This document shows positions 8,866 to 18,184 of a DNA stretch of 50,536 bases, piece by piece. The notes under the pieces are model-generated. The model was given only the letters and a program-made list of their open reading frames with translations. It did not search any database and was not told the DNA's origin. The stretch covers positions 1 to 50,536 of the forward strand of contig SKRR01000024.1 in assembly GCA_007118345.1 (NCBI GenBank). Reading direction: 5' to 3'. Position numbers and translations under genes: made by a program. Within the stretch, counting starts at the first letter, position 1; each line of letters opens with the position of its first letter. This DNA comes from Microthrixaceae bacterium. Its GTDB lineage: Bacteria; Actinomycetota; Acidimicrobiia; Acidimicrobiales; Microtrichaceae.

Positions 8866-10014
8866 TCAGAAGCCCATCGACCGCCCGATGATCTCCTTCA
8901 TGATCTCGGTGGTGCCTCCGTAGATCGACGTGATCCGGGCATCCGCGTAGGCGCGGCCGACGGGATACTCGTTCATGTAGCCGTAGCCACCGTGCAGTTG
9001 CACGCACTGGTCGACGACCTTCTTCTGGAGCTCCGTGCACCACCACTTGGCCATCGCTGCCTCGTCGGCGGTGAGCTCGTCCTTGTTCAGTGCGGTGACG
9101 CAGCGATCGATGAAGGTCTCCGCGATCGTGATCTCGGTCTCCATCTCGGCCAGCTTGAAGCGGCTGTTCTGGAAGCTGCCGATCTTCTGGCCGAACGCGG
9201 TGCGTTCGTTGCAGTACTCGATGGTCCAGCTCAGCGCTGCTCGGGCGTGCGCGACACCGGCTACGGCGATCGAGAGACGTTCCTGAGGGAGGTTCTTGAC
9301 CAGGAGCACGAATCCCTGGCCCTCGTCACCGATGCGGTTCTCGACCGGGACGCGCACGTCGTTGAAGAACAGCTCAGCGGTGTCCTGGGAGTGCATTCCG
9401 ACCTTGTCGAGGTTTCGTCCCCGTTCGAATCCCTCCATGCCGGCCTCGACCACGACCAGTGACATCCCCTTGTGGCGCTCCGACGGGTCGGTCTTGCACG
9501 CCACGATCACCAGGTCGGCGAGGATCCCGTTGGTGATGAACGTCTTCGACCCGTTGATCACGTAGGTGTCGCCGTCACGGACCGCCGTGGTGGTCATCGA
9601 CGCCAGGTCCGAGCCGATCCCGGGCTCGGTCATCCCCAGGGCGGTGATCAGTTCACCCGATGCGATGCCAGGGAGCCAGCGCTGCTGCTGTTCCTCCGTG
9701 CAGTAGTCGAGGAAGTACGGCAGGCAGACGTCGGTGTGGAGCGTCATGCCGAGACCTGCGGGATACACGTCACCCCGGGTGATCTCCTCGGCGACGATCT
9801 GGTTGTAGCGGAAGTCCTTCACCCCGGCACCACCCATCGTCTCGGGAACCGCCATCGCCAGGAAACCCGCCGAGCCCGCTGCCGCGAAGAGCTCACGGTC
9901 GACGATGCCCGCGGCCTCCCACTTGTCGCGGTTGGGCACCATCTCGCGTTCGACGAAGGTCCGGAAGGCCTCGCGGAACATGTGGTGCTCGTCGATGAAT
10001 CCGAGTCGCTCCAT
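8866..10014 (-). CDS. Acyl-CoA dehydrogenase, long-chain type
   Basis: FAD-dependent flavoenzyme that introduces the alpha-beta double bond in acyl-CoA during fatty-acid or branched-chain breakdown. The 382 aa cover the N-terminal helical, middle beta and C-terminal helical domains. MTEPGIGSD (about 128-136) and the WITNG-like segment FITNG are flavin/substrate-contact motifs. The C-terminus reads IYGGTTEIMKE, with Gly where medium- and short-chain enzymes have the catalytic Glu; the likely base is instead the Glu of LPQERL (about residue 245), as in LCAD and isovaleryl-CoA dehydrogenase. The ATG has GGAG 8 nt upstream. The exact substrate cannot be told. Confidence 0.93.
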   Translation of the reverse strand: MERLGFIDEHHMFREAFRTFVEREMVPNRDKWEAAGIVDRELFAAAGSAGFLAMAVPETMGGAGVKDFRYNQIVAEEITRGDVYPAGLGMTLHTDVCLPYFLDYCTEEQQQRWLPGIASGELITALGMTEPGIGSDLASMTTTAVRDGDTYVINGSKTFITNGILADLVIVACKTDPSERHKGMSLVVVEAGMEGFERGRNLDKVGMHSQDTAELFFNDVRVPVENRIGDEGQGFVLLVKNLPQERLSIAVAGVAHARAALSWTIEYCNERTAFGQKIGSFQNSRFKLAEMETEITIAETFIDRCVTALNKDELTADEAAMAKWWCTELQKKVVDQCVQLHGGYGYMNEYPVGRAYADARITSIYGGTTEIMKEIIGRSMGF

Positions 10015-10116
10015 GGTCGTTTCTCCGTGTCGGGGGCGGGGGCGTGATGGGGGTGGGACCTGGCCCAGGCCTCCAGCAAACCACGCGGAGCCAACGATGC
10101 CGAAGTTGACGCCGAG

Positions 10117-11502
10117 TCAGTCGTTCCCGACCAGCGGTGGCCCGATCGTACCCGGGGTGTCCTCGTCCGCTGCATCCGAGTCGTCGTCGTCGAGGTGCTC
10201 GAACGGGTCGCGGTCGAGCAGCTTGGCCATCAGGTACCGACCTGCTTCCTTCAAGGTCGCGAGCACCGGCACCACGAGCAGCGAGCCCACCAGACCGCCG
10301 ACCTGGAACCCGACGATGAGTCCGATGAGAATCGTCGCCGGCGACATCTTCACGGCCTTGCCGGTGATGAAGGGCGCCATGAAGTTCGCCTGCACCTGCA
10401 CCACCAGCACGTAGATGCCGATGATGAGCAGCGCGAAGGTGAGGTTGGACCAGTCGAGCCGCTGCGAACCCAGTGTCAACGCAGCGAGCACGCCGGGGAT
10501 CGCGGCGATGATCGGACCGAAGGTCGGGATCATGTTCAGCACCGCCATCAGCAACCCGAAGACGAACGCCCCGGGCAGCCCCACCGCCCACAGCACGAGC
10601 CAGACGAGCAGGCCGGTCACCAGGCTGTTGATCAGCTGCCCGTACAGATAGCCGCGCCAGATCTGTCCGAGTCGGTCGATGAGTCGCTGTGCGTCGGCCT
10701 CGTACCCGGCCGGAACCTGCTTGCGGATCCCGGCAGCGAACTTGTGGCTGTCGGCGTTGAGGTACAGCGCCACCAGGAAGGTGACGAGCGCGGATGCCAG
10801 TGCCGCTGCGATGAAGCCACCGACGGTCTGCACGGACGCCGCCAGCCCACCGGCGAGGGTCTCGATCTGTCCGCGTCCGAGCACGATCCGGCTGCTCTCG
10901 TCCTCGTCGGCGGCGGCGTCGAGCGGTTCGTTCCTCTCGAGCTGGTCCCGCAGGGGGTCGACGGCTTCGGACAGGTCCACCTCGTAGCCGCCGATGCTGA
11001 ACGTGCGCACGTTCCCCAGCAGGTCGACAGCGGTCCCGCGGAGCTCCTCCGCAGCAGCCGGCGGGTCGATCTCGGAGACCGAGTTCACCACCCCGCCGAC
11101 GACCAACGCGCCGAAGAGCAGCACGATGAGCAGCACCAGCACGTAGCTGACCAGCAGCGCCGCAGCTTTCGGGAACTTCAGGCGGCGCTGCAGGAGCCGG
11201 ATCAGCGGCGCGACCAGGAAGGCGACCAACCCGGCCAGCGCCACGAGTGACAGCGCGTTGCGAGCCAGGTACAGCCCGGCCATGACCGCCAGGGCCAGAC
11301 CGACACCGACGACGATCTTCGTGGACCCCGCCCAGGGCGCGGAAGCGACCCGGATACGGGTGCTGAGCACGTCGACCGGGGGCGCCGCGCTGCCCCCCGG
11401 CCGACCGGCGGACGGCTCGGGACGCGTCGCTTCACCGTCGCTGCGGGTGGTCGCGTCGTCCGACTCGTCTTCCCCGGGGGTGCCCTCGTCGGACGGCATC
11501 AT
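10117..11502 (-). CDS. AI-2E family transporter (PerM-type membrane protein)
   Basis: Polytopic membrane protein of the AI-2E/UPF0118 family (461 aa). Two N-terminal helices (about 75-110), a third helix near 130-150, a periplasmic-type segment (about 155-235), and a C-terminal helical block with the family signature VLNMIPTFGPIIAAIPGVLAAL (about 320-340) are visible. Both ends are acidic and hydrophilic. Members include Na+/H+ antiporters and possible AI-2 exporters; the substrate here is unknown. I chose ATG at 11502 because GGAGAGG sits 9 nt upstream; an in-frame GTG at 11520 would overlap that site. Confidence 0.88.
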   Translation of the reverse strand: MMPSDEGTPGEDESDDATTRSDGEATRPEPSAGRPGGSAAPPVDVLSTRIRVASAPWAGSTKIVVGVGLALAVMAGLYLARNALSLVALAGLVAFLVAPLIRLLQRRLKFPKAAALLVSYVLVLLIVLLFGALVVGGVVNSVSEIDPPAAAEELRGTAVDLLGNVRTFSIGGYEVDLSEAVDPLRDQLERNEPLDAAADEDESSRIVLGRGQIETLAGGLAASVQTVGGFIAAALASALVTFLVALYLNADSHKFAAGIRKQVPAGYEADAQRLIDRLGQIWRGYLYGQLINSLVTGLLVWLVLWAVGLPGAFVFGLLMAVLNMIPTFGPIIAAIPGVLAALTLGSQRLDWSNLTFALLIIGIYVLVVQVQANFMAPFITGKAVKMSPATILIGLIVGFQVGGLVGSLLVVPVLATLKEAGRYLMAKLLDRDPFEHLDDDDSDAADEDTPGTIGPPLVGND

Positions 11503-11579
11503 CGGTGTCCACCTCTCCACATGCGATCTGGGGCAGATTCTGGCTGTATGCCGCCCCGGTGGGGTGGATCCGGCAAGCG

Positions 11580-12680
11580 TCAGCTCGTCGGTTCGTCGAA
11601 CAGCGAGGGGTCTGCCGTGCCGAACGCGGATGGCGGGGCGACGAGGCCCAGATGGTGCCAGGCCGCCGTGGTCGCGACGCGGCCGCGTGGGGTCCGCATC
11701 AACAGACCCTGCTGGATCAGATAGGGCTCGTACACGTCCTCGACCGTCTCGGTGGGTTCCGACACGGCGATCGCCAGTGTCGACAGACCGACGGGCCCGC
11801 CACCGAAGCGCTCGCAGAGCGCCGAGAGGATGGAGCGGTCGACCTTGTCGAGACCTTGGCGGTCGATGCCGAACAGCTCGAGCCCCCGTGCGGCGACCTC
11901 GACGCCGATGTCCCCGTCGCCCTCCACCTCTGCGACGTCACGGACCCGACGCAGCAGGCGGTTCGCGATCCGAGGAGTGCCGCGGGCGCGCCGGGAGATC
12001 TCGCGCGCGCCCTCGGTGTCGATCGTCGCGCCCAGGATGAGCGCGGCACGCTCGACGATGGAGCAGAGCTCGTCGGGCTCGTAGTAGTCGAGGCGAGCGA
12101 CCAGGCCGAAGCGGTCGCGTAGCGGCCCGGTGATGAGCCCTGTTCTCGTCGTGGCCCCGACCAGGCAGAAACGGGGCAGATCGAGTCGGATCGACCGCGC
12201 GGCCGGGCCCTTGCCGAGCACGATGTCGAGCTGGAAGTCCTCCATCGCCGGGTACAGCACCTCTTCGACCGAGCGCGACAGGCGGTGGATCTCGTCGATG
12301 AACAGCACGTCGCCGTCGCCGAGCTTGGTGAGGATCGCCGCGAGGTCACCCGGTCGCTCGAGCGCCGGACCCGATGTCACATGGAGGGCGACGTCCATCT
12401 CGGCGGCGACGATGACCGACAGCGAGGTCTTGCCGAGCCCCGGTGGCCCGGCGAAGAGGAAGTGGTCGGGAGGTTGGCCACGGCGGCGGGCCGCCTCGAG
12501 GATCACCGAGAGGCGGCGCTTGAGCTCGCGTTGCCCGACGAACTCGTCCAGCGTGCGGGGCCGCAGCGACGCAACGACCTCGGCCGCAGCGTCGTTCCTC
12601 GCGTCGGCGAGGACGTCCGCAGCCTCCCACGGAGCGTCGTCGTCGCCGGGTTCTGGCCGCAGCAACTCGTCGCGCGCCAC
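11580..12680 (-). CDS. ruvB: Holliday junction branch-migration ATPase RuvB
   Basis: Hexameric AAA+ motor that drives branch migration at Holliday junctions with RuvA. The 366-aa protein has [11 protein letters not shown], Walker [11 protein letters not shown] (about 75-84), Walker [12 protein letters not shown], sensor GATTRTG and the arginine-finger GPLRDRFG, then the winged-helix domain with [15 protein letters not shown]. The start is GTG at 12680, 1 nt after the ruvA stop. A 25-residue acidic extension precedes the conserved part. This is the last gene of ruvC-ruvA-ruvB. Confidence 0.97.
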   Translation of the reverse strand: MARDELLRPEPGDDDAPWEAADVLADARNDAAAEVVASLRPRTLDEFVGQRELKRRLSVILEAARRRGQPPDHFLFAGPPGLGKTSLSVIVAAEMDVALHVTSGPALERPGDLAAILTKLGDGDVLFIDEIHRLSRSVEEVLYPAMEDFQLDIVLGKGPAARSIRLDLPRFCLVGATTRTGLITGPLRDRFGLVARLDYYEPDELCSIVERAALILGATIDTEGAREISRRARGTPRIANRLLRRVRDVAEVEGDGDIGVEVAARGLELFGIDRQGLDKVDRSILSALCERFGGGPVGLSTLAIAVSEPTETVEDVYEPYLIQQGLLMRTPRGRVATTAAWHHLGLVAPPSAFGTADPSLFDEPTS

Positions 12681-12681
12681 C

Positions 12682-13281
12682 TCAGGCCACCGCCAGCCGC
12701 TGTAGTGCCACCCGTAGCAGTTCCCCGGTGTCGTCCCCGTCGGGGAGGTCCGACACCACCCGGCTCACCTCGTCGCCCGCGTAGCCCAACGCTGCGAGCG
12801 CTTCGCGCACATCGGCCCGCACGGTGTCACCGACGAGTGGCCCACCCGTCGTGCCCGACGGGGCGTCGACCCCATCGGGGCCTGCGAGGCGGCTCTTCAG
12901 CTCGATGAGCAACCGCGCTGCGGTCTTCTTGCCGACGCCGGGCACGAGGCACAGTCCGGCGACGTCGTCGGTCGCGAGCAGGTGCCGGAGCCCCAACGGG
13001 GAGTGCACCGAGAGGATCGCGAGTCCGAGCGACGGTCCCACGCCGTGGGTGCCGATGAGGACCTCGAACACCCGCCGGTCCTCGATGCCGTTGAAGCCGT
13101 AGAGCGTCTCGGCGTCCTCGCGTCGATGGTGGTGGACGTGGAGGAACACCTCGCTGCCCACCTCCCCCGCCTCGGCCGAGGTCGCCGGTGTGACCGAGAC
13201 CCGGTAGCCGATGCCGCCGACCTCGACGAGCAGCTCGCCCTCGTCGCGGGCGAGCAGCTGCCCCCGGAGTGATCCGATCAT
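12682..13281 (-). CDS. ruvA: Holliday junction DNA helicase subunit RuvA
   Basis: DNA-binding tetramer that recognises four-way junctions and recruits RuvB. The 199-aa product begins [10 protein letters not shown], the standard RuvA opening, and has the OB-fold N-terminus, helix-hairpin-helix motifs ([16 protein letters not shown], about 105-120) and a C-terminal RuvB-contact domain ending in [10 protein letters not shown] longer frame is open upstream but it lies inside ruvC. The ATG at 13281 overlaps the ruvC stop by 4 nt (ATGA). Confidence 0.96.
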   Translation of the reverse strand: MIGSLRGQLLARDEGELLVEVGGIGYRVSVTPATSAEAGEVGSEVFLHVHHHRREDAETLYGFNGIEDRRVFEVLIGTHGVGPSLGLAILSVHSPLGLRHLLATDDVAGLCLVPGVGKKTAARLLIELKSRLAGPDGVDAPSGTTGGPLVGDTVRADVREALAALGYAGDEVSRVVSDLPDGDDTGELLRVALQRLAVA

Positions 13282-13784
13282 GTGACGGCTCCATTGCTGG
13301 TGCGCGGCGTGACGCCGGCGGTGTGGGCGATGTGGGTGAGCGCGACCGCTGCTGCGTCGGCCACGTCCGCGGGGCGGGGTGGCGCCGGCAGTTCGAGCAG
13401 GCGCTGCACCATGTGCTGCACCTGGTCCTTGTCGGCATCGCCCATTCCGGTCACGGCCTGCTTCACCTGGTTGGGTGAGTACTCGCTGACCGGGAGACCC
13501 CGGCCGGCGGCCTCGGCCATGAACAGGCCCGACGCTTGGGCGACGCCGATGGCCGTGCGGGCATTGACCTGGAACAACACGCGTTCGACCGCCAACGCGG
13601 ACGGGCGGTACTCGTCGAACAGCGAGCGTGCGTCGGCGAGCAGCTCGCCCAGTCGAGCGGGCACGTCGGCAGCAGGGTCGGTGCGCAGCACGCCCATCGC
13701 CACGACACGCCCGGCACCCCGCCCGGCGGCGATCACGCAGTAGCCGCAACGGGAGAGACCGGGGTCGACGCCGAGCACGAACAC
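13278..13784 (-). CDS. ruvC: Crossover junction endodeoxyribonuclease RuvC
   Basis: Dimeric nuclease that resolves Holliday junctions. Catalytic acids are visible in GVDPGLSRCG (first Asp), AVERVLF (Glu) and the DVADAAAVALTH stretch near the C-terminus (last Asp pair). I give GTG at 13784 as the start (168 aa, beginning MFVLGVDPG) because a TATGAT hexamer at 13792-13797 lies exactly 7 nt upstream, the leaderless arrangement repeated in this window. An in-frame ATG at 13796 would add MIEP and give 172 aa; it lies inside the -10 hexamer. The gene opens a tight ruvC-ruvA-ruvB operon and looks SOS-controlled. Confidence 0.92.
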   Translation of the reverse strand: MFVLGVDPGLSRCGYCVIAAGRGAGRVVAMGVLRTDPAADVPARLGELLADARSLFDEYRPSALAVERVLFQVNARTAIGVAQASGLFMAEAAGRGLPVSEYSPNQVKQAVTGMGDADKDQVQHMVQRLLELPAPPRPADVADAAAVALTHIAHTAGVTPRTSNGAVT

Positions 13785-13797
13785 AGGTTCGATCATA
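13777..13797 (-). promoter_or_regulatory. ruvC promoter with LexA-type SOS box
   Basis: On the minus strand the site reads TATGAT (13797-13792) then a 16-mer TCGAACCTGTGTTCGT (13792-13777). The actinobacterial LexA consensus is TCGAAC-N4-GTTCGA; this matches 11 of 12 fixed positions. It covers the expected transcription start, so bound LexA would block the promoter. It also uses GAA and CCT codons, which are uncommon in these GC-rich genes, hinting that DNA sequence is selected here. Confidence 0.75.
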
Positions 13798-13865
13798 TCG
13801 GCAGCGGCTCGGAGGCTCGCGGACCCGAACGTCAAGACCGGGGGACGGGCGACCGATGGTGCTGC

Positions 13866-14945
13866 ATGCACCCCTCCGCCGGCCCTCCCGCCGGACCTAC
13901 GACCACCTCGCTCGTCACCCTCGACGACGTGGGCCACCGCTTCGGCGGTGCAGTGGCCCTTTCGGGCCTGTCCTTCGAGGTCCCCCGCGGCCGCATCACC
14001 GTCCTGCTGGGCCCGAACGGCGCGGGCAAGACCACCGCGTTCAGGGCGATCACCGGTGCGCTGGTCCCCGACGCCGGGCAGGTCCGCACCTTCGGCCTCG
14101 ACCCCGACCGACAGGGGCACCTGGTTCGGCCACGCTGTGGTGTGGTCTCGGCCAAGCCGGCGCTGTACGACCGCCTCAGCGGCCTCGACAACCTCGTCTA
14201 CTCAGCAGAGCTGTACGGCGTGGAGGGCGAGCTGGCGCCGAAGGTCCGGGACGCCGCGGGACGGTTCGGCATCGCCGAGGCGCTGGATCAGGCAGTGGGC
14301 GGCTACTCGACGGGAATGAAGACCCGTCTCGCCCTCGCGAGGTCGATCCTGCACGAGCCGGAGTTGCTGCTCTTCGACGAGCCGACCTCGGGCCTCGACC
14401 CCGAGTCGTCCCACGCCGTGCTGGAGCTGATCCGGGAGCTCACCGAGGAAGGGCGCACGGTGGTGATGTGCACGCACCTCCTCGCCGAGGCCGAGGGGCT
14501 CGCCGACCACGTGGTGATGATGGAGGGTGGCAACGCGCTGCTGAGCGGGTCCCCCGACGAGCTCACCCTGCGCTTCTGGCCGCGGCCCGTGGTGCACCTG
14601 GACGCAGAGGACCCGAGGGTGCTCGACCGTGTCGCCGCCTGGCCGGGAGTCGAGGCCTACCGACGTGACCCCGGCGGTGCACGGGTGGAGCTGACCGACG
14701 TCGCGAGCTTGCCCGAGCTGATCACCTCGTTGTGCGCCGACGGCGCGCGGCTCACCAGGGTCGAGCCCCACACCCCCAGCCTCGAGGACCTCTATTTCAT
14801 GATCCGCCGCGGCCGCGACGGTGCGAGCGCGCCTGATGGCCCGCTCGCACCGATCCGGGGTCGCTGGGGCAGGAGCGAACTCCCTGCACCACAGCTGCCA
14901 TCGGTGCTCGACCCGCCCGCCCATCACGACGGAGTCGCACGATGA
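13866..14945 (+). CDS. ABC transporter ATP-binding protein (ABC-2 exporter type)
   Basis: ATPase subunit of a two-gene exporter (359 aa). Walker A GPNGAGKTTAF (about 49-59), Q-loop region, a variant signature YSTGMKTRLALARS in place of LSGGQ, Walker B LLLFDEPTSGLDPE and the H-loop CTHLLAEAE are present. A C-terminal extension of about 130 residues resembles the accessory domain of drug and antibiotic exporters such as CcmA/NatA-like ATPases. The next in-frame start upstream is absent, so ATG at 13866 is preferred; no strong ribosome-binding site is seen. The stop overlaps the permease ATG by 4 nt. Substrate unknown. Confidence 0.92.
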   Translation: MHPSAGPPAGPTTTSLVTLDDVGHRFGGAVALSGLSFEVPRGRITVLLGPNGAGKTTAFRAITGALVPDAGQVRTFGLDPDRQGHLVRPRCGVVSAKPALYDRLSGLDNLVYSAELYGVEGELAPKVRDAAGRFGIAEALDQAVGGYSTGMKTRLALARSILHEPELLLFDEPTSGLDPESSHAVLELIRELTEEGRTVVMCTHLLAEAEGLADHVVMMEGGNALLSGSPDELTLRFWPRPVVHLDAEDPRVLDRVAAWPGVEAYRRDPGGARVELTDVASLPELITSLCADGARLTRVEPHTPSLEDLYFMIRRGRDGASAPDGPLAPIRGRWGRSELPAPQLPSVLDPPAHHDGVAR

Positions 14946-15799
14946 CTGCCGCGATCGAGCCTCCTGCTGCGCGCCGGTTCGACCGACACCGCATGTGGGT
15001 CGTCGCCCGCACCGAGCTGCGCCAACTGCTGGCGTCGAAGGACTACTGGATCCCGATGGCGGCACTCGGCGCGCTCTTCTTCGTCGTGATCCCCTCGGCG
15101 CTGCTGTTGATGATCACGGCGATCGGCGACGTCTCGGTCGTGCGTCAGGCATCCCAGGCGCTCAGCGTGCTGCCCGAGGCGGCCCAGTCCCGGATCCGTG
15201 GTGACTCACCCGAGGCGCGCACTGCGTTCGCACTCGCCGTGTACCTGCTCGCACCCGTCGCAGTGGTGGTCCCGCTGACCATCTCGACCGCCGTCGGCGC
15301 CGCATCGTTGGTCGGCGAGCGGGAACGTGGCACCGGCGAGTTCCTCGCCCACTCGCCCGCCTCGGTACGGGAGATCTACCTCGGCAAGATCATCGCCAGC
15401 ATCGTCCCGGGCTACCTGACCACGGTCGTGGGTTTCGGGGCCTACTCCCTCGCGGTCAACCTGATCGCCGGGCCTGCGGCAGGCGGGTGGTTCTTCCCCA
15501 CCACCGAGTGGATGGTGATGGTGTTCTGGATCATCCCGCCGTTCCTGCTCCTGACGCTGTCACTCGTGCTGCGCCTCTCGGCACGGGTGCGCTCGACCGC
15601 GGCAGCGCAGCAGGCGTCCGGTCTCATCACGCTGCCACTCATCGGCATCGCCTACGTCCAGGCGACCGGCACGCTGGTCGGCTCGACCGTCGCCACCGGA
15701 TGGGCGCTCGGAGCGGTGGCGTGGGTCGTGGCGCTGCTCAGCGCTCACCTGGGGGTGCGCTCGGTGACCCGCAACCGCCTGCTCGGCGTGACCCAATGA
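14942..15799 (+). CDS. ABC-2 type transporter permease
   Basis: Membrane partner of the preceding ATPase (285 aa). Hydrophobic helices appear at about 38-62, 98-125, 155-178, 195-215, 228-245 and 250-268, the six-helix pattern of ABC-2 permeases. The cytoplasmic loop GERERGTGEFLAHSP followed by IYLGKI is typical of ABC-2 proteins in the NatB/YhaP group. Translation is coupled to the ATPase (ATGA at 14942). The cargo cannot be deduced. Confidence 0.88.
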   Translation: MTAAIEPPAARRFDRHRMWVVARTELRQLLASKDYWIPMAALGALFFVVIPSALLLMITAIGDVSVVRQASQALSVLPEAAQSRIRGDSPEARTAFALAVYLLAPVAVVVPLTISTAVGAASLVGERERGTGEFLAHSPASVREIYLGKIIASIVPGYLTTVVGFGAYSLAVNLIAGPAAGGWFFPTTEWMVMVFWIIPPFLLLTLSLVLRLSARVRSTAAAQQASGLITLPLIGIAYVQATGTLVGSTVATGWALGAVAWVVALLSAHLGVRSVTRNRLLGVTQ

Positions 15800-15808
15800 G
15801 GGTCCGGT

Positions 15809-15828
15809 GAGCCCGACGACGCGGGCTC
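15809..15828. terminator. Convergent hairpin between ABC permease and yebC
   Basis: Perfect 7-bp inverted repeat GAGCCCG / CGGGCTC (15809-15815 and 15822-15828) with a 6-nt loop, in the 27-nt gap between two convergent genes and touching the yebC stop codon. No T-run follows on either strand, as is usual for high-GC terminators. It could end transcription in both directions. Confidence 0.5.
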
Positions 15829-16576
15829 AGGCGTCGAGCTCGGCGAGGACCCCGTCGGGGATGTCGAAGTTGGCGTAGACGTCCTGGACGTCGTCGTGCT
15901 CGTCGAGCGCGTCGATCAGCCGCAGGATCGGCTTGACGACATCGGCCGAGTCCAACTCGACGAGCGACGTCGGCAACATCGTCAGGTCGGAGGACAGGAC
16001 CTCGAAACCAGCCGCTTCGACAGCCGTGCGCACATCGGTGAGCACCGCGGGTTCGCACACCACCGCCCAGCGATCGCCCTCCTTTCGGACGTCCTCGGCG
16101 CCGGCATCCAACGCCGCCATCATCAGGTCGTCCTCGGGCGCCGAGCCGGGCACCTGCACCACCCCGCGCCGCTCGAACTGCCAGGCCACCGCGCCGGGCT
16201 CGGCGATCGAGCCGCCGAGCTTCGAGAAGAGCGCCTTGATCTCCGGGCCGGTGCGGTTGCGGTTGTCGGTCAGCGCCTCGATGTACACCGCCACACCGTG
16301 CGGTGCGTACCCCTCGTAGCTGACCTCCTCGTAGTTGACGCCCTCGAGCTCACCCGTACCGCGCTTGATCGCCCGTTCGATCGTGTCGAGCGGCACCGAC
16401 GAGTCGCGTGCCTTCTGGTACATCGTGCGCAGGGTCGGGTTCATGTCAGGGTCGCCACCACCGTTGCGGGCGGCGACCTCGACCTGGCGGATCAGCTTCG
16501 CGAAGAGCTTGCCGCGCTTCGCGTCAGCCGCGCCCTTCTTGTGCTTGATGGTGGCCCATTTGGAGTGCCCTGACAT
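15827..16576 (-). CDS. yebC: YebC/PmpR family protein (translation factor/regulator)
   Basis: Conserved 249-aa cytosolic protein. The N-terminus MSGHSKWATIKHKKGAADAK and the NLPP-free middle segment GNGGDPDMNPTLR-like block (NGGGDPDMNPTLR, about 39-51) are diagnostic of the family. Members have been described as DNA-binding regulators and as factors that help ribosomes through difficult sequences. The ATG at 16576 has AAGGAG 5-6 nt upstream, and the longer frame is rejected. It follows pdxT by 25 nt, as in mycobacteria. Confidence 0.95.
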   Translation of the reverse strand: MSGHSKWATIKHKKGAADAKRGKLFAKLIRQVEVAARNGGGDPDMNPTLRTMYQKARDSSVPLDTIERAIKRGTGELEGVNYEEVSYEGYAPHGVAVYIEALTDNRNRTGPEIKALFSKLGGSIAEPGAVAWQFERRGVVQVPGSAPEDDLMMAALDAGAEDVRKEGDRWAVVCEPAVLTDVRTAVEAAGFEVLSSDLTMLPTSLVELDSADVVKPILRLIDALDEHDDVQDVYANFDIPDGVLAELDA

Positions 16577-16601
16577 CTCGCTCCTTCGATCGGGGCCGGG
16601 G

Positions 16602-17180
16602 CTAGCTGTCGAGGAACCACTCGTGCACACGAGCGTCCCCGGCCAGCTCCGGATGGAAGATCGTGACCATGATCGCATCCTGGCGCGCCATGGCGGGGCG
16701 CCCGTCGATCCGGGCGAGCACCTCGACACCGTCACCGACCGACTCGATCACCGGTGCGCGGATGCACACTGCAGGGAACATGGCGCCACCGAGTCCGTCG
16801 ATGGTCAGATCGATCGTGAAGGAATCGACCTGCCGACCGAACGCGTTGCGGCGGGTGACCAGGTCGATCGCCCCGAGGCAACGTTGATCCGCTCGCCCGT
16901 CGAGGACCTGGGCGGACAGCAGGATCGCACCCGCGCAGGTCCCCAGCACCGGGCGCCCTGAGCGCACGAAGTCGGCGAGCGGTTCGATCAGGCCGCCGCG
17001 TTCGGCGAGCATCGACATGGTCGTCGACTCCCCGCCCGGCAGCACGAGTCGGTCGATGTCGTCGAGCTGATCACCGCGCCGCACCAGCTGGACCCGTGCG
17101 CCGAGGCCCTCGAGCACCTGTCGATGGAGCTCGAACGCTCCCTGCAGGGCGAGCACCCCGACGACCGGGGATGCGCTCAC
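16602..17180 (-). CDS. pdxT: Pyridoxal 5'-phosphate synthase glutaminase subunit PdxT
   Basis: Class-I glutamine amidotransferase that supplies ammonia to PdxS for PLP synthesis. The 192-aa protein opens [12 protein letters not shown], has [11 protein letters not shown], the nucleophile elbow [10 protein letters not shown] (Cys at about residue 80) and the catalytic His-Glu pair in FHPEL near the C-terminus. The start is GTG at 17180, overlapping the pdxS stop by 4 nt (GTGA), so the 12+12 complex partners are coupled. Confidence 0.97.
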   Translation of the reverse strand: MSASPVVGVLALQGAFELHRQVLEGLGARVQLVRRGDQLDDIDRLVLPGGESTTMSMLAERGGLIEPLADFVRSGRPVLGTCAGAILLSAQVLDGRADQRCLGAIDLVTRRNAFGRQVDSFTIDLTIDGLGGAMFPAVCIRAPVIESVGDGVEVLARIDGRPAMARQDAIMVTIFHPELAGDARVHEWFLDS

Positions 17181-18115
17181 CAGCCGCGGTCGGCGAGCTT
17201 GAGGTCGAGGTCGTCCATCCCGATGCCCGTCATCGGCGTGCCCAACCCACGGCTGACCTTGGCCAGGATGTGGGGGTCCTCGAAGTTGGTGGTGGCCTCG
17301 ACGATCGCCTTCGCGCGCGGCGCCGGCTCATCGGACTTGAAGATCCCCGACCCGACGAAGACCGCCTGAGCCCCCAGCTGCATCGCCAACGCCGCATCGG
17401 CCGGCGTCGCGATCCCACCGGCACAGAACAACGGCACCGGGAGCTCTCCGGTGCGCGCCACCTCCTGCACCAACGGAAGCGGGGCACCGAGGCGCTTGGC
17501 CCACTCGAACTGCTCGGCCGGGTCGGCCTGGGTCAACCGACGGATGTCCCCGGTGATCGAACGCAGGTGCCGAACCGCCTCGACGATGTTGCCGGTGCCG
17601 GCCTCGCCCTTGGAGCGGATCATGCACGCCCCCTCGGCGACACGCCGCAGCGCCTCACCCAGGTTCGTCGCACCGCAGACGAAGGGAACCGTGAACGCCC
17701 ACTTGTCGATGTGATGCGCCTCATCGGCGGGTGACAGCACCTCGGACTCGTCGACGTAGTCCACACCGAGCGCCTCGAGGATCTGCGCCTCGACGAAGTG
17801 CCCGATACGCGCCTTGGCCATCACCGGGATGGTCACCGTCTCCTGGATGCCTTGGATCATCTCCGGATCGCTCATCCTGGCCACACCGCCATCGACACGG
17901 ATGTCAGCAGGCACCCGCTCGAGCGCCATCACCGCGCACGCACCGGCGTCCTCGGCCACACGGGCCTGCTCGGGCGTCACGACGTCCATGATGACGCCAC
18001 CCTTCAACATCTCCGCGAGACCCCGCTTGACGAGCTGCCCGCCCGTCTCGTGGCCCCGAGGGGCGGGTGCGCTCGGAGTTGCCGGATCGTTTCCTGCTGG
18101 GGTGGGCGTCGCCAT
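17177..18115 (-). CDS. pdxS: Pyridoxal 5'-phosphate synthase subunit PdxS
   Basis: Lyase/synthase that assembles PLP from ribose-5-phosphate, glyceraldehyde-3-phosphate and ammonia. The TIM-barrel landmarks are all present: [13 protein letters not shown] with its Asp, [22 protein letters not shown] with the first catalytic Lys, and [12 protein letters not shown] with the second. I chose ATG at 18115 (312 aa) because TAGAGT lies exactly 7 nt upstream; two GTG codons at 18124 and 18121 are in frame. The 25-residue Pro/Ala-rich N-terminus is extra compared with Bacillus PdxS. Confidence 0.96.
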   Translation of the reverse strand: MATPTPAGNDPATPSAPAPRGHETGGQLVKRGLAEMLKGGVIMDVVTPEQARVAEDAGACAVMALERVPADIRVDGGVARMSDPEMIQGIQETVTIPVMAKARIGHFVEAQILEALGVDYVDESEVLSPADEAHHIDKWAFTVPFVCGATNLGEALRRVAEGACMIRSKGEAGTGNIVEAVRHLRSITGDIRRLTQADPAEQFEWAKRLGAPLPLVQEVARTGELPVPLFCAGGIATPADAALAMQLGAQAVFVGSGIFKSDEPAPRAKAIVEATTNFEDPHILAKVSRGLGTPMTGIGMDDLDLKLADRGW

Positions 18116-18128
18116 GTCCACCACTCTA
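18116..18128 (-). promoter_or_regulatory. Candidate leaderless promoter of pdxS
   Basis: TAGAGT at 18123-18128 (minus strand) is separated from the pdxS ATG by 7 nt (GGTGGAC), which would place the first transcribed base at the A of the start codon. The spacer also holds a weak GGTGG that could act as a ribosome-binding site if transcription starts further upstream. Confidence 0.5.
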
Positions 18129-18184
18129 CCGACCAGGGTCCCGCTGACCCGAAGCGCGTTCCGTCGCGTCCGTCACTGCCGGGG

